64,000 nucleotides of DNA, from positions 1-64,000 of the forward strand of contig NZ_JAPFQI010000010.1 of the NCBI RefSeq assembly GCF_026183895.1. The letters are read 5' to 3'. Shown here piece by piece: positions 41,455 to 51,572 of the stretch. Source of the DNA: Sabulicella glaciei (GTDB lineage: Bacteria > Pseudomonadota > Alphaproteobacteria > Acetobacterales > Acetobacteraceae). How positions within the stretch are numbered: position 1 is the first letter of the stretch; the number at the start of each line of letters is the position of its first letter. The notes under the pieces were generated by a model that was not told the DNA's origin, did not search any database, and saw only the letters and a list, made by a program, of their open reading frames with translations. A program made the translations under genes and the position numbers.

Positions 41455-42354
41455 GTGGCCGACGAGACGGTGGAGTTCAGCGTGACGCCGCGAAACGCCA
41501 GCGATGGCGCGCCCGGGGCGGTGGCCGCCTTTCCCTATGACCGGATGACCGTGGAGCGTTTCCGCGAGGCCTTTCCCCGCGCCCGGTGGCGCGACGACCT
41601 CCAGGCCTGGTTCGTGCCGGGGACCCGCGCGGAGAAGCGCCTGACCGCGTGGATGGGCCGCCAATGGTCCGGCGTGCTCGCCTATGCCGACCAGCGCGGC
41701 CGCGACGCATTCGCCTTCGAGCCGATCACGAGCCCCTATCTCGAGGTCGGGGACGGCTTCGTGGTCCGCACCCCCTTCTCGCGGAGCGTGATCGCCGAGT
41801 TGCGGGCCGTGCCCTGGGCCCGCTGGGACGCGGCCCTGAAGGCGTGGCGCGTGCCCTTCCGTTCCTTCGAGGAACTGAGCCGGCGCTGGCCCGCCATCGA
41901 GGAAGCCGCCCGCCGGGCCGAGCCCGAGGAACGGCGCAAGCGAGAGGAAAGCCGCAAGGCGTCCCCCGAGCACGGGGAAAGGCGGGCCGCGGAGGCCGAG
42001 CGCCGGCGCAGCCGCTATCCCGTGCCGGAGGATGCGCTCCCGCCGCTGGACCGCGTGGTGATGACCCATGGGGGATGCGTGGTGTTCGAGGAAGTCAGCG
42101 GCGAACTGGCCGAGCCGGCCATCGCCGCCCGCTTCTACCCTGGCGTCGCCGCAGGCGCGGCCACGCTGCTCTGGGCGCGCTGGCGCAGGCCGACCCACGC
42201 GGAGCTGGTGGAAACCTGGCCGGCGCGGGCGCCACCGGGCCCGGATGAGCTGGCGCGCGGCTGGTGGCAGCCGGTCATCGAGGTGCTGCGCGAGGAACGC
42301 CGCAAGGCGGCATCGCTGGAGCGGGCGCAGGCAACGCGCCGGTTCAGGGCATGA
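41455..42354 (+). CDS. Hypothetical protein with two HARP-like repeats
   Basis: This 299-residue protein has two similar N-terminal segments: VAAFPYDRMTVERFREAFP followed by ARWRDDLQAWFVPG (about 23-60), and VRTPFSRSVIAELRAVP followed by ARWDAALKAWRVPF (about 105-140). They resemble the HARP motif of SMARCAL1-type annealing helicases, which binds forked DNA, although no helicase domain is present. A charged, mainly Glu/Arg linker (150-195) and a C-terminal region with LLWARWRRPTHAELVETWP follow. The start is GTG41455. The family assignment is moderate. Confidence 0.6.
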   Translation: MADETVEFSVTPRNASDGAPGAVAAFPYDRMTVERFREAFPRARWRDDLQAWFVPGTRAEKRLTAWMGRQWSGVLAYADQRGRDAFAFEPITSPYLEVGDGFVVRTPFSRSVIAELRAVPWARWDAALKAWRVPFRSFEELSRRWPAIEEAARRAEPEERRKREESRKASPEHGERRAAEAERRRSRYPVPEDALPPLDRVVMTHGGCVVFEEVSGELAEPAIAARFYPGVAAGAATLLWARWRRPTHAELVETWPARAPPGPDELARGWWQPVIEVLREERRKAASLERAQATRRFRA

Positions 42355-42382
42355 TGGGCGCCGCCTGCCGGGCAGGGCCGCA

Positions 42383-43786
42383 TCACGGGCGAGGCGCTGC
42401 CGCAGGCGCGGGGCGCGCGGACCAGACGCCCGGGCGGACGGCGACCGCCGTCAGCAGCCCATAGGCCGTCACCCCGAGGGCAACGGCCAGGAACTGCCCG
42501 TCCAGCCCCCAGCCCAGCGCGTCCGCGAGCAGCCAGCCGCCGCCCACCGCGATGGAAATCCGCGACAGGCCGGCCGCCACCGGCCAGCGCATGCGTCCGG
42601 CGCCCATGGCGGCGAAGTAGAAGGCCATGCCGACGCCGAAGCCCGGCAGCGAAGGCCCGATCACGGCCAGCGCGCGGGTCGCGATGGACACGACCTCGGG
42701 GTCCGAGGCGAAGGCCAGCGCCGTTTCGCGCGGGAACAGCGCCACGAGGAGGCCCACCGGTCCGGTGACGGCCAGGGCCAGCATCGCGCCGGTCCAGGCC
42801 GTCCGGCGCGCCGTCGCCCAGTCCCCGGCCCCGACCGACCGCCCGACCAGGGCCGTCAGCGCCGATCCGACGCCGAAGGCCAGCGGGATCATCAGGAACT
42901 CGAGCCGGGCGGAGACCCCATAGGCCGCGACGGCCGCCGGGCCATGGGACTGGATCCGCGCCGTCACGAGGATGGTGGTGAGGTTGGCCACCGTGGCCAG
43001 CGCGCAGGCGACGAGGCCGACGGACAGGATGCGGCTGAACAAGGACCGGCTGAGGCGGATCCGCAGCGTCGGCTTGAAGCCAGCGCCGCCCGCCAGCACC
43101 ACCGCGCCCTGGCCGATCGTCGCCGCCAGCATGGTGAGCGCGTAGGCGAGGCCGGCCCCGGCCAGGCCCATGCCCGCCGGCTCCGCCAGGGCCCAGGCCA
43201 GCGGCGGATAGGCCAGGCCGGTGACGAGCAGGACGCGCGCCGCCAGCGCGTGCCGCCCGCCGCCGCGCAGCACCGAGGCGAGGGTGTTCGCCAGCCAGAC
43301 CGGGATCGCGCCGAGGCCGAACAGCCAGATCGCATAGGGCGCCGCGGCGTCCGCGACCGCCGCGCCGCCGATCAGGCCGAGCAGCAGGCGCGGGAACCCG
43401 GCCAGCGCCACGGCGAAGAGGAGCCCTGCCGTGACTGCGATCAGCACGGCATGCAGCACCAGCGCCGCGGCCTCGTCCGGCCTGCGCGCGCCGAGCGCCC
43501 GGGCGACGGCGGACACCACGCCCCCGCCCATCGCGCCCGCGGACATCATCTGCATCAGCAGGGCGAAGGGAAGGACGATGGCCCAGCCGGCCAGGGCCGC
43601 GGTGCCCTGGCGCGCCGCGAGCCACGTCTCGAAGAGCTGCCCGCCCGCCTGCACCGCGGCGAGAAGCGTCGTCGGCGCGGCGAGCTTGAGGATGCGGCGC
43701 AGCAGCTCCGCGCCGGGAACCGGCGGCGCCAGCGTGGCGGCGAGCGGTGCCGCACCGGCTGGCAAGGCGGTCGAACCCGTGGACAT
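42383..43786 (-). CDS. MATE-family efflux transporter
   Basis: This 467-residue exporter has twelve predicted membrane helices in two MATE halves (ILKLAAPTTLLAAVQAGGQLFETWLAA, FSRILSVGLVACALATVANLTTILVTA). It should export cationic drugs or toxic metabolites using a sodium or proton gradient. An upstream GTG43825 extends the frame, but ATG43786 has AAAGGA at suitable distance. It lies 55 bp behind a marR-type gene and is probably regulated by that protein. Confidence 0.9.
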   Translation of the reverse strand: MSTGSTALPAGAAPLAATLAPPVPGAELLRRILKLAAPTTLLAAVQAGGQLFETWLAARQGTAALAGWAIVLPFALLMQMMSAGAMGGGVVSAVARALGARRPDEAAALVLHAVLIAVTAGLLFAVALAGFPRLLLGLIGGAAVADAAAPYAIWLFGLGAIPVWLANTLASVLRGGGRHALAARVLLVTGLAYPPLAWALAEPAGMGLAGAGLAYALTMLAATIGQGAVVLAGGAGFKPTLRIRLSRSLFSRILSVGLVACALATVANLTTILVTARIQSHGPAAVAAYGVSARLEFLMIPLAFGVGSALTALVGRSVGAGDWATARRTAWTGAMLALAVTGPVGLLVALFPRETALAFASDPEVVSIATRALAVIGPSLPGFGVGMAFYFAAMGAGRMRWPVAAGLSRISIAVGGGWLLADALGWGLDGQFLAVALGVTAYGLLTAVAVRPGVWSARPAPAAAPRP

Positions 43787-43841
43787 GGCGTGCGTCCTTT
43801 GTGGCAGGGTGGTGTCGTCGGTCACGTGAGGGCGGGGCGCG

Positions 43842-44300
43842 TCATTGGCCGGGCGGCTCGGCCGCCCCGAGATCCGTGTTCACGAGGACCGCGAGGGTCT
43901 GGCGCAGCGCGGCGGCCTGCGGGCCGCCAAAGGCCTCGTCGAAGCCGCGCTGCGCGTCCGTCCAGCGCCGGCGCGCCTCGGTCAGGCGCTCTGCACCGGC
44001 TTCCGTCACGTCGAGGACGCGGCTGCGCCGGTCCCGCGGGTCGACGCCCACCGCGACGAGCCCGTCGCGCTCCAGCGGGCCGAGATTCCGTCCGAGCGTC
44101 GTGCGGTCCAGCACGAGATCGGCCGCGAGTTCGTTGATGGTGCGCGGCCCCAGGCGCTTGAGGCGCGCGAGGATCGAGAATTGCGTCGTGCGCAGCCCCG
44201 TCGGGGCCAGGTGGCTGTCGTAGTACTGCGTGACATGCCGCGCGGCCTTGCGGATCGCGAGGCAGTTGCAGAGGCCAGGTTGCGGAAGACCCTTGTCCAT
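43842..44300 (-). CDS. MarR-family transcriptional regulator
   Basis: This 152-residue winged-helix regulator starts MDKGLPQPGLCNCLAIRKAARHVTQYYD, contains the wHTH (TINELAADLVLDRTTLGRNLGPLERDGLV, then DPRDRRSRVLDVTEAG), and ends with a dimerisation helix. Two Cys near the N-terminus (CNC) could serve redox sensing. It precedes the MATE gene in the same direction, so it likely represses a marR-MATE operon through the palindrome at 44331-44348. Confidence 0.92.
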   Translation of the reverse strand: MDKGLPQPGLCNCLAIRKAARHVTQYYDSHLAPTGLRTTQFSILARLKRLGPRTINELAADLVLDRTTLGRNLGPLERDGLVAVGVDPRDRRSRVLDVTEAGAERLTEARRRWTDAQRGFDEAFGGPQAAALRQTLAVLVNTDLGAAEPPGQ

Positions 44301-44330
44301 CACCGTGCTCCGGGGGCAGCAGGCGGATAA

Positions 44331-44348
44331 TAGGTGCATATACGCCTA
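44331..44348. promoter_or_regulatory. Candidate MarR operator
   Basis: TAGGTG and CGCCTA form an imperfect palindrome around CATATA about 30 bp before the marR start. Its size and AT-rich centre suit a MarR dimer overlapping a promoter. Confidence 0.5.
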
Positions 44349-44384
44349 ATGCAAGGAACTTCGGCAGGAGGGGCTTCGGCCGTG

Positions 44385-47363
44385 TCAGCCCGTGGCGAGG
44401 AGCTGCGCGAGGCTGGCCGAGAGCTCGTCCTTCCGGAACGGCTTTGTCAGCCGGGGAAGGTCCGGCGCGATCCCCTCATTCTCCGCATAGCCAGACACCA
44501 GGAGCACCAGCACCTCCGGGCGCGCCGACCGGACCGCGTGGGCCAGACCCGTGCCCGTCATGCCGGGCATGAGGTGGTCGGTGACGAGGAGGTCGAAGGC
44601 CTCCCCGTTGTTCACCAAGTGGATCGCCTCCTCGGCGGAGGCAGCCTCGATCACCTCGTAGCCGAGGTCGGACAGCATGTCGGCCGTGCTCAGCCGCACG
44701 AGTTCCTCGTCATCCACGAGCAAGGCCCGTCCGCAGGAGCCGGCGTCGGGCACCGCTTCCGGCTCCGCCTCGGCGGCCTCGGGCGCGACGGCGCTTTGCG
44801 GCAGCCAGAGTTCAATGTTGGTGCCGAGCCCCGGCCTGCTGTGGATCCGCAGCGCGCCGCCCAGCTGCGAGGCGAGGCCATGCGCCATGGACAGGCCCAG
44901 CCCCGTCCCCTTGCCGATGCCCTTGGTGGAGAAGAAGGGCTCGACGGCGCGGGCCGCCGTCGCCTCGTCCATCCCCGTGCCGGTATCCGCCACGGAGAGG
45001 CGGATATAGGCGCCCGGCCTCAGGGCGAGGCCGTGGCCGCTGCCCAAGAGTTCGGCGCTGGCCGAGATGCGGAGCGTGCCGCCCTCGGGCATCGCGTCGC
45101 GTGCATTCACGGCGAGGTTCAGCAGCGCCATTTCAAGCTGGTTGGGATCGGCCTTGGCGGGCGGCAGGTCTTCCGCCGCCTCGATGGCCACCCGGATCTG
45201 CGGTCCCGTCGTGCTCGCCACGAGCTCGGCCATGCCGGCCACGAGCTTCCTCACGTCCACGGGCACGGATTGCAACGGCTGCCGCCGCGCAAAGGCGAGC
45301 AGCCGCTGCACCAGCGTCTTGGCGCGCTCCGCCGATTGCGCGGCCCCGGCGATCAGGCGGCGCTCGCGATCGGTGCCGACGCCGCGGCGCTGGAGCATGT
45401 CGAGCGCGCCAACGATCGGCGTCAGCAGGTTGTTGAAGTCGTGCGCGACGCCGCCCGTCAGCTGGCCCATCGCTTCCATCTTCTGGCTCTGGCGCAGCGC
45501 TTCCTGCGCGGCCTCCAGCTGGGCCTGGCGTTCCTTTTCCGCGGTGACGTCGCGCGTCACCGAATAAAGGTTGCCGCCCTCGGGCACCGCGACCCAGGAC
45601 AGCCAGCGCCATCCGCCATCCTTGGTGCGGTAGCGATTCTCGAAGCGCAGCACGGAGTTGCCTTCGCGCACCTGCGCGAAGGCCGTGGCGCTCGCGTCCA
45701 TGTCGTCAGGGTGCACGAAATCCGCATAGGGTCGGTTCTCGAGCTCCTCCGTCCGCCAGCCGAGCGCGCTGGTCCAGGCCGGGTTCACGGCGTCGAAAGT
45801 CGCACGGCCGATGTTGACGACGGAAAGCAGGTCGAGGCTGTGCTGCCAGATCAGGCCCCGCTCCCGCGAGCGCTCGACCACCTTGCGCTCGAGATCGGCG
45901 TTGAGCGCCAGAAGCGCCTCCTCCGCCAGCTTGCGATCGTGGATGTCCACCGATGCGCCGAACCACCGCACGATCTCGCCCGTCGCCGGATCGCGATGGG
46001 GCAAGGCGCGAACCAGGAACCAGCGATAGCTTCCAGATGCCGAGCGGATGCGGTGCTCGACGAGAAAGGCCGTCCCGGTGCGCCGGGCCTCGTCGAAGGC
46101 GGCCATCGTGGCGGCGCCGTCCTCGGGGTGCACGTGGTTGGCCGCGACCTCGGGGGCGGTGGTCGACTCGTAGGGGATGCCGGTGTAGTCGGACCACTGC
46201 TTGTTGAAGAACTCGGTGCGGCCTTCCGCGTCGGTGATCCAGATGATCTGGGGAATGGCATCGGCCATCAGCCGGAAGCGGGCCTCGCTTTCGCGCAGGT
46301 GGTACTCGGCCCTCGCCCGCTCCACCGCCGCCCAGCTCCGGGTGGCGACCTCCTCGATGAGCGCGACCTCGTCCGCCGTCCAGGCATGCGGCTCGCGGTG
46401 GTTCACGTAGAGCGAGGCGTGGAAGCGCCCTTCGCGCACGAGCGGCACGGACACGAAGGCGCGGGTCTCGATCGCGTCCCAGCTTTCCTGCACCTGCGCC
46501 GGGTCCGCCCGCACATCGGCAACGACCTCCGTGGCGCCGCGGCGCTGCCGTTCGATGCTCGCGAGGCCGAAAGCGTCGGTGCGGAAGAGGCCGAGGATCG
46601 GCGCGACGCCATCCGCGTGGCAGGTGGTGCAAAGGATGGTCTCGCCGTCCTCCTGCATCTCGCTGAACCCGACGCGCGAGGCGCCCAGGTGGCGCCCGAG
46701 CGCCGCGGCGGTGGCCTCCATGGCCGCGCGTGGCCCCGCCGCGTCGCGCAACCGCTCATCCAGTTCGAGCAGGAAGGCGCGCCGCCGCTCGGCCAGCACC
46801 TGCTCCGTGGTTTCCGTGCAGACGCAGAACATGCCGGCCACGACCCCGCCCTCGTCCCGCACCGGCGAGTAGGAGAAGGTGAACCAGGTCTGCTCGTCGA
46901 AGCCCTTGCGGTTCATCCGCAGCGGCAGGTTCTCGCGGTAGGTCGCCTGCCCGGCCAGCGCCGCATCGATCAGCGGCGAGATGTCGGGCCAGATCTCGGA
47001 CCAGATGTCGTGGAAGCGCGCGCCCATGGCCGACGGATGCTTGGCGCCGAGGATTTCCGCGTAGGGGTCGTTGTAGAGGAAGCCGAGTTCCGGCCCCCAT
47101 GCGACGAACATCGGGAACTTGGAGCCGAGCATCAGCCCGACCACCGAGCGCAGCGATTGCGGCCAAGCCGCCGGCGGCCCCAGCGGCGAGTCCTGCCAGT
47201 CATGGGCGCGCATCAGGGCGCCCGCCTCGCCGCCGCCCGTCAGGAACTCGGAATGATGCGCGGGGTCCTGGGCGCCGGCCAGTCGAGGTCCTTTCGATCC
47301 TGTCTTCCCATCGGAGCACGGGAAGGGTGAGGCCGTCTTATTGCGCCGGTCCGGGTTCGTCAT
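44385..47363 (-). CDS. Multi-PAS/GAF hybrid histidine kinase
   Basis: This 992-residue cytoplasmic hybrid kinase has an N-terminal PAS-like segment (about 60-175, including [13 protein letters not shown] and [16 protein letters not shown]), a GAF domain (190-350), PAS (355-480), a second PAS (500-620), and HisKA with H-box [15 protein letters not shown]. An HATPase_c domain ([21 protein letters not shown]) and a C-terminal receiver ([30 protein letters not shown]) follow. It has no membrane segment. Start ATG47363 is used rather than an upstream frame opening at 47423. Its input signal and output are unknown. Confidence 0.92.
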   Translation of the reverse strand: MTNPDRRNKTASPFPCSDGKTGSKGPRLAGAQDPAHHSEFLTGGGEAGALMRAHDWQDSPLGPPAAWPQSLRSVVGLMLGSKFPMFVAWGPELGFLYNDPYAEILGAKHPSAMGARFHDIWSEIWPDISPLIDAALAGQATYRENLPLRMNRKGFDEQTWFTFSYSPVRDEGGVVAGMFCVCTETTEQVLAERRRAFLLELDERLRDAAGPRAAMEATAAALGRHLGASRVGFSEMQEDGETILCTTCHADGVAPILGLFRTDAFGLASIERQRRGATEVVADVRADPAQVQESWDAIETRAFVSVPLVREGRFHASLYVNHREPHAWTADEVALIEEVATRSWAAVERARAEYHLRESEARFRLMADAIPQIIWITDAEGRTEFFNKQWSDYTGIPYESTTAPEVAANHVHPEDGAATMAAFDEARRTGTAFLVEHRIRSASGSYRWFLVRALPHRDPATGEIVRWFGASVDIHDRKLAEEALLALNADLERKVVERSRERGLIWQHSLDLLSVVNIGRATFDAVNPAWTSALGWRTEELENRPYADFVHPDDMDASATAFAQVREGNSVLRFENRYRTKDGGWRWLSWVAVPEGGNLYSVTRDVTAEKERQAQLEAAQEALRQSQKMEAMGQLTGGVAHDFNNLLTPIVGALDMLQRRGVGTDRERRLIAGAAQSAERAKTLVQRLLAFARRQPLQSVPVDVRKLVAGMAELVASTTGPQIRVAIEAAEDLPPAKADPNQLEMALLNLAVNARDAMPEGGTLRISASAELLGSGHGLALRPGAYIRLSVADTGTGMDEATAARAVEPFFSTKGIGKGTGLGLSMAHGLASQLGGALRIHSRPGLGTNIELWLPQSAVAPEAAEAEPEAVPDAGSCGRALLVDDEELVRLSTADMLSDLGYEVIEAASAEEAIHLVNNGEAFDLLVTDHLMPGMTGTGLAHAVRSARPEVLVLLVSGYAENEGIAPDLPRLTKPFRKDELSASLAQLLATG

Positions 47364-47464
47364 GACCAAGATGCCCGGCAGGGCAGAGAGTTGCGGCGAC
47401 CGGCAGGGAAGCCTGCGTGACATCCGCTCCCGACCCCCACCGGTACCATGCGGCCCATTCGCCG

Positions 47465-48556
47465 TCAGCCCCGCGTCGCGCTCTCCAGCACCTGCCCCGG
47501 CCTTGCGGCCAGGAAGCGCGCGGGTTCCAGCCCCGATGCGGCGAGCGCCCCGGCGAGATCCTCGGCCGGACGCGCCACGCCCTCATCCGTCAGGCGGAAC
47601 GTGCCCCAGTGATAGCCGAGCGCCTGCCGCGCCCCGAGAAGGCGGAAGCCCTCGACGGCCTCGGCCGGGTTCATGTGCTGCGGTTCCATGAACCAGCGCG
47701 GCTCGTAGGCGCCGATCGGCAGCAACGCGAGGCCGAGCGGGCCGTGGCGCTCGGCAACGCGGCGAAAGGGCCGGCCTTCGTCGAAGCCGGTGTCGCCCGC
47801 GAAGAACACGCCGTCGCCCAGGCCCCGCAGCACGAAGCCGCACCACAGCGCGCGGTTGCGGTCGCCGATGCCGCGTGCGGTCCAATGATGCACCTGCTCC
47901 AGCACCGCCTCGACGCCCGGGCCGAGCGGCACGGCATCGCGCCAATCCGCCGTGGTGACGGCGATGGAAGGGTCATGCGCGCGGATCGTCGCGTCGTGGC
48001 CGAGCGGGGCGACGATGCGCGGCCGGTCGCGCCGCCAGAGCCGCGCCAGCGTCTCGACGTCGAGATGGTCGTAATGCCCGTGCGAGACCAGCACGGCGTC
48101 GATGGGCGGCAGGTCGTCGAAGGCGATGCCGGGCGGATTGGCGCGGCGTGGCCCGACAAAGGAAAAGGGGCTGGCGCGCTCGGACCAGACGGGGTCGGTG
48201 AGGATGTTGAGGCCCGCGCCTTGCAGAAGGAAGCTGGCATGGCCGACGAAGCTCACGCGCAAGGCTCGGCCGGCAACGCGCGGTGGCGGGCGGTCGGGCG
48301 GAAAGGGGCTGGGATAGGCGTCGGGCCAGTCCTCGCGCTGCCCACCCAGCCGCCAGCGCGCCAGTTCGAGCAGGCTTCGCGGCCCGGCGCCGCCAGGATT
48401 GAAGAAGCGCTGCCCGTCGAAATGGTCGCTCACCGGCCCGGCATGGAGCGCGCCCCCGCCGGTGCAGCCACCGAGCCAGGGCAGCGCAGCCAGCAGCGCG
48501 CCAAGCTGGCGACGGCGCAGGCGGGTCGGGATGGGTTCGTTGTCGCTTCCCGGCAT
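47465..48556 (-). CDS. MBL-fold metallo-hydrolase (NAPE-PLD-like lipoprotein)
   Basis: This 363-residue metallo-beta-lactamase-fold protein has an N-terminal lipoprotein-like signal ([16 protein letters not shown], Cys about 31). Catalytic motifs are [31 protein letters not shown] (HxHxDH), [11 protein letters not shown] and a late GYHWGTF His. This is the NAPE-PLD/UlaG-like group with the [10 protein letters not shown] segment. Probably a periplasmic phosphodiesterase or lipid hydrolase; the substrate is unknown. Confidence 0.88.
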   Translation of the reverse strand: MPGSDNEPIPTRLRRRQLGALLAALPWLGGCTGGGALHAGPVSDHFDGQRFFNPGGAGPRSLLELARWRLGGQREDWPDAYPSPFPPDRPPPRVAGRALRVSFVGHASFLLQGAGLNILTDPVWSERASPFSFVGPRRANPPGIAFDDLPPIDAVLVSHGHYDHLDVETLARLWRRDRPRIVAPLGHDATIRAHDPSIAVTTADWRDAVPLGPGVEAVLEQVHHWTARGIGDRNRALWCGFVLRGLGDGVFFAGDTGFDEGRPFRRVAERHGPLGLALLPIGAYEPRWFMEPQHMNPAEAVEGFRLLGARQALGYHWGTFRLTDEGVARPAEDLAGALAASGLEPARFLAARPGQVLESATRG

Positions 48557-48760
48557 CGTCCTCCCCCCGGTGAATGCTGACCTCGAACGGCGCAGCCTTC
48601 CGGATCCTACGCGTTGCCCGTCGAGGCGCTACGGCACCGAAGGTGGAGCGGCGAAGGCAGGAGGACGCCGGCCAAGGCGGGGCTCGATCGTGAATCCTGG
48701 GGCACGGTCTCGACAGGGTTGTGGAAAGCCGCGGGATTCCCTGCCCATGAGGATGATTTC
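48557..48760. other. Intergenic region between MBL gene and tRNA-Ser
   Basis: The 204 bp contain no convincing gene. The part next to the tRNA should include its terminator, and the rest the promoter of the MBL gene. Confidence 0.4.
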
Positions 48761-48851
48761 TGGCGGACAGGGTGGGATTCGAACCCACGATAGGCTTTTG
48801 ACCTATACGCACTTTCCAGGCGCGCGCCTTCGACCGCTCGGCCACCTGTCC
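48761..48851 (-). tRNA. tRNA-Ser (anticodon GGA)
   Basis: This 91-nt class II tRNA gene has encoded CCA. The acceptor stem is GGACAGG/CCTGTCC, the anticodon loop CTGGAAA gives anticodon GGA (codons TCC/TCT), the variable arm TATAGGTCAAAAGCCTAT is long, and the T-loop is GTTCGAATC. It lies behind the his operon on the same strand. Confidence 0.95.
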
Positions 48852-48905
48852 GATGGCGGGTTTCTTAGGCCGGCCCGCGCCGCGCGGCAAGCCGGCTGGC
48901 CGGGG

Positions 48906-49412
48906 TCAGGGCAGCTTTGTGGTCTGCGCGATGGCGAGGAGGGCCTTGGGCCGGCTTGCCTTCTCCACGATGCCCGAAAGACCCTCGCGCCGCTCCAGCT
49001 CGCCCCACACCTCGTTCGGATGGATGCCTGCGTCCACCAGCAGGACCAGCAGGTGGTAGACCACGTCCGCCGCCTCGCCGATCGTGGCCTCGCGGTTGCG
49101 GGCCACGGCCTCGATCACCAGCTCGACCGCTTCCTCGCCCAGCTTCTGCGCCACCTTGGGCGTGCCGCGCTTCAGCAGCCGCGCGGAGTGCGAGGTCGCG
49201 GCATCGCCCGCGATGCGCCGCTGCTCCACCGTGTCCCACAGGCGTTGCAGCACCGCCGCACTCCCCTCGCCGCGGGGCGGCAGCGGCGTGAGGTGGGCGG
49301 ACTCGGCCCGTCGCACCGCCTTGGGAATGCGCGCCTTCACGGCGGGCACGCCCTCGGGCAGCGGCAGCTTCGGCTTCTTCGGGGTGGCCTTCTTCTTCTC
49401 GGTCTTCGCCAT
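48906..49412 (-). CDS. hisE: Phosphoribosyl-ATP diphosphatase with long N-terminal extension
   Basis: This 168-residue enzyme removes pyrophosphate from phosphoribosyl-ATP in histidine synthesis. The conserved HisE part (about 55-160) has [31 protein letters not shown] and [22 protein letters not shown] with the metal-binding acids. The first 45 residues are Lys/Pro-rich ([16 protein letters not shown]), much longer than typical HisE of about 100 residues. It shares one nucleotide with the hisF stop. It is the last gene of the his operon before tRNA-Ser. Confidence 0.93.
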   Translation of the reverse strand: MAKTEKKKATPKKPKLPLPEGVPAVKARIPKAVRRAESAHLTPLPPRGEGSAAVLQRLWDTVEQRRIAGDAATSHSARLLKRGTPKVAQKLGEEAVELVIEAVARNREATIGEAADVVYHLLVLLVDAGIHPNEVWGELERREGLSGIVEKASRPKALLAIAQTTKLP

Positions 49413-50185
49413 CAGGCGGCCTCCCTTGCCCGGCGGACCGGAAATCCCTCTCGGTTCAACGCATCCTTGACTTCCGCGATGCGGAAGATCCCGTCATGGA
49501 ACACGGAGGCGGCAAGAAGACCCGTCGCTCCCGCGCGTGCACCCTCGGCGAAATGCTCCAGCGTCCCCACCCCGCCCGAGGCGATGACGGGCACGCGCAC
49601 GGCGGCACGCACCGCGCGCAGCAGCTCGAGGTCGAAGCCGGCCTTGGTGCCGTCCCGGTCCATGGAGGTGAGCAGGATCTCTCCCGCCCCCGCCTCGGCC
49701 ATGCGGCGCGCCCAGCCCACTGCCTCGATCCCCGTCTCGCGCCGTCCGCCATGGGTGAAGATCTCCCAGTGGCTGGGGCGCACCTGCTTCGCGTCCACCG
49801 CGACGACGATGCATTGCGAGCCGAAGGCCTCCGCCGCGCGGGTGACGAGGGCGGGGTCGGCGATGGCGGCGCTGTTGATGCTCGCCTTGTCGGCCCCGGC
49901 CAGCAGCAGCTTGCGGATGTCCTCCACCGAGCGGACGCCGCCGCCCACGGTCAGCGGGATGAAGACGCGCGACGCGGTGCGCGACACGACGTCCAGCATG
50001 GTGTCGCGGTTCTCGTGCGTCGCGGCGATGTCGAGAAAGGTGATCTCGTCCGCGCCCTGCGCATCATAGGCGGCAGCTTGCTCCACCGGGTCGCCCGCGT
50101 CGCGCAGGGACACGAAGTTCACGCCCTTCACGACGCGCCCGTCCTTCACGTCCAGGCAGGGGATGATGCGAAGCGCCAGCGGCAT
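49412..50185 (-). CDS. hisF: Imidazole glycerol phosphate synthase cyclase subunit
   Basis: This 257-residue beta/alpha-barrel enzyme starts [20 protein letters not shown] (catalytic Asp11). It has [42 protein letters not shown] (catalytic Asp about 130) and [13 protein letters not shown]. With HisH it forms the amidotransferase that makes imidazole glycerol phosphate. It is 89 bp behind hisA and overlaps hisE by 1 nt. Confidence 0.97.
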   Translation of the reverse strand: MPLALRIIPCLDVKDGRVVKGVNFVSLRDAGDPVEQAAAYDAQGADEITFLDIAATHENRDTMLDVVSRTASRVFIPLTVGGGVRSVEDIRKLLLAGADKASINSAAIADPALVTRAAEAFGSQCIVVAVDAKQVRPSHWEIFTHGGRRETGIEAVGWARRMAEAGAGEILLTSMDRDGTKAGFDLELLRAVRAAVRVPVIASGGVGTLEHFAEGARAGATGLLAASVFHDGIFRIAEVKDALNREGFPVRRAREAA

Positions 50186-50274
50186 CGAGGATGATTTCCA
50201 CGCTTGTTCAACCGGACGCCAGGTTCCGGCGGAACGAAATGGAACCCCATGCCGCCAGGGTCAAGTGCGGAACT

Positions 50275-51000
50275 TCACGCAGCCGCCAGGGCCAGCGCCT
50301 CGTGCGGGATGATGCGCCCGTCATACAGCGCGCGGCCCAGGATGCAGCCCGCCACCACGCCGGTCTCCTTGAGCGCGCGGATGTCGTCGAGCGACGCGGC
50401 GCCGCCCGAGGCGATGACGGGCACTGGAACGTCGCGCGCCAGCGCCGCCGTCGCCTCCACGTTCACGCCGCCCAGCATCCCGTCGCGCGCGATGTCGGTG
50501 AAGATGATCGCGGCGACGCCCGCATCGGCGAAGCGCAGCGCGAGGTCGCGCGCGGACAGGTCGCTGGTTTCCGCCCAGCCTTCCGTCGCCACCATGCCGT
50601 CGCGCGCGTCGATGCCCACCGCGACGCGGCTCGGCCATTCCCGCGCCGCCGCCCGCACGAAGCCCGGATCCTTCACCGCCGCGGAGCCGAGGATGATCCG
50701 CGCCACCCCCGCCTCGATCCAGGCGCGCGCCGTGTCCAGCGTGCGGATGCCGCCGCCCAGCTGCACCGGTGCCGCCGTGGCGGCGAGGATGCGCGACACG
50801 GCCTCCGCATTGGCGGGGCGGCCGGCGAAGGCGCCGTCGAGGTCCACCACGTGCACCCAGGGGAAGCCCTGCGCCCCGAACGCAGCGGCCTGGGCGCCGG
50901 GATCGGCGGAGAAGACCGTCGCCTCCTCCATCGCGCCGCGCCGCAGCCGGACCACCTCGCCGCCCTTGAGGTCGATGGCGGGATACAGGGTGAAGCTCAT
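50275..51000 (-). CDS. hisA: ProFAR isomerase
   Basis: This 241-residue barrel enzyme starts [20 protein letters not shown] (catalytic Asp about 9). It has [65 protein letters not shown] (catalytic Asp) and [16 protein letters not shown]. It catalyses the Amadori rearrangement in histidine synthesis. ATG51000 overlaps the GNAT stop by 4 nt. Confidence 0.96.
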   Translation of the reverse strand: MSFTLYPAIDLKGGEVVRLRRGAMEEATVFSADPGAQAAAFGAQGFPWVHVVDLDGAFAGRPANAEAVSRILAATAAPVQLGGGIRTLDTARAWIEAGVARIILGSAAVKDPGFVRAAAREWPSRVAVGIDARDGMVATEGWAETSDLSARDLALRFADAGVAAIIFTDIARDGMLGGVNVEATAALARDVPVPVIASGGAASLDDIRALKETGVVAGCILGRALYDGRIIPHEALALAAA

Positions 51001-51572
51001 TCGATCGGTCCCAGCGCCGCCTCGGTGGAGCGGCCGCGCGGCGTTTCCAGCACGCGGTAGTAGAAGAAGCCCGAAACGGTCTGGCCATTCACCCGCGCAT
51101 AGGCGGGATGGGTGCCCCAGCGCGTGTAGCCAAGCCCCTCGAACAGGGTGATGGCGGTCTCCTGCGTCGCCCGCACGTCGAGGTTCAGCACCCGCACGCC
51201 CTGCGCCGCCGCCCGCTCCTCCAGCCGCCGCACCAGCAGCCGCGCGAGGCCGTGGCCGCGCGCATAGGGGGCGATGAAGGCGTGGGTCAGGGTGGCGCTG
51301 AAGGCCTGCGCCTCGTTGTTGCGGGGCGGGCGGACCAGCTGCGCGGAGCCCACGACCTCGCCATCCAGCCGGGCGATGAACAGCTCGCGCTCGGGCACCA
51401 GCAGGGCGCCGCGGAAATGGCGTTCCAGCGCGGCGCGGCTTTGCGCCTCCACCCAGCCGAAGCCGCCGCCTTCCATGATGGCGGCGTTGGTCGCCTCGCA
51501 CAGCGCGGCGAGGTCATGCGGATCGAGCGATTCGGCGCGCTCGACCGCGAGGCGGTGCGTCACGGTCGCCAT
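50997..51572 (-). CDS. GNAT-family N-acetyltransferase
   Basis: This 191-residue GNAT fold protein has the acetyl-CoA-binding segment [30 protein letters not shown] (about 112-140, Q/RxxGxG/A-like), [16 protein letters not shown] for beta strands 2-4, and [22 protein letters not shown]. The substrate is unknown. It lies between hisH (overlap 13 nt) and hisA (overlap 4 nt) in the his operon, which suggests a role linked to histidine metabolism or simple co-expression. Confidence 0.88.
   Translation of the reverse strand: MATVTHRLAVERAESLDPHDLAALCEATNAAIMEGGGFGWVEAQSRAALERHFRGALLVPERELFIARLDGEVVGSAQLVRPPRNNEAQAFSATLTHAFIAPYARGHGLARLLVRRLEERAAAQGVRVLNLDVRATQETAITLFEGLGYTRWGTHPAYARVNGQTVSGFFYYRVLETPRGRSTEAALGPIE

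Noticed and set aside
42068-44137. Very long plus-strand frame antisense to the MATE gene
   Set aside because: It has no domain, extreme Arg/Gln/Ala composition typical of antisense frames in GC-rich DNA, and overlaps well-supported genes on the other strand.
44334-47330. 998-codon plus-strand frame opposite the hybrid kinase
   Set aside because: The minus strand encodes a complete kinase with all motifs; the plus-strand frame is its complement.
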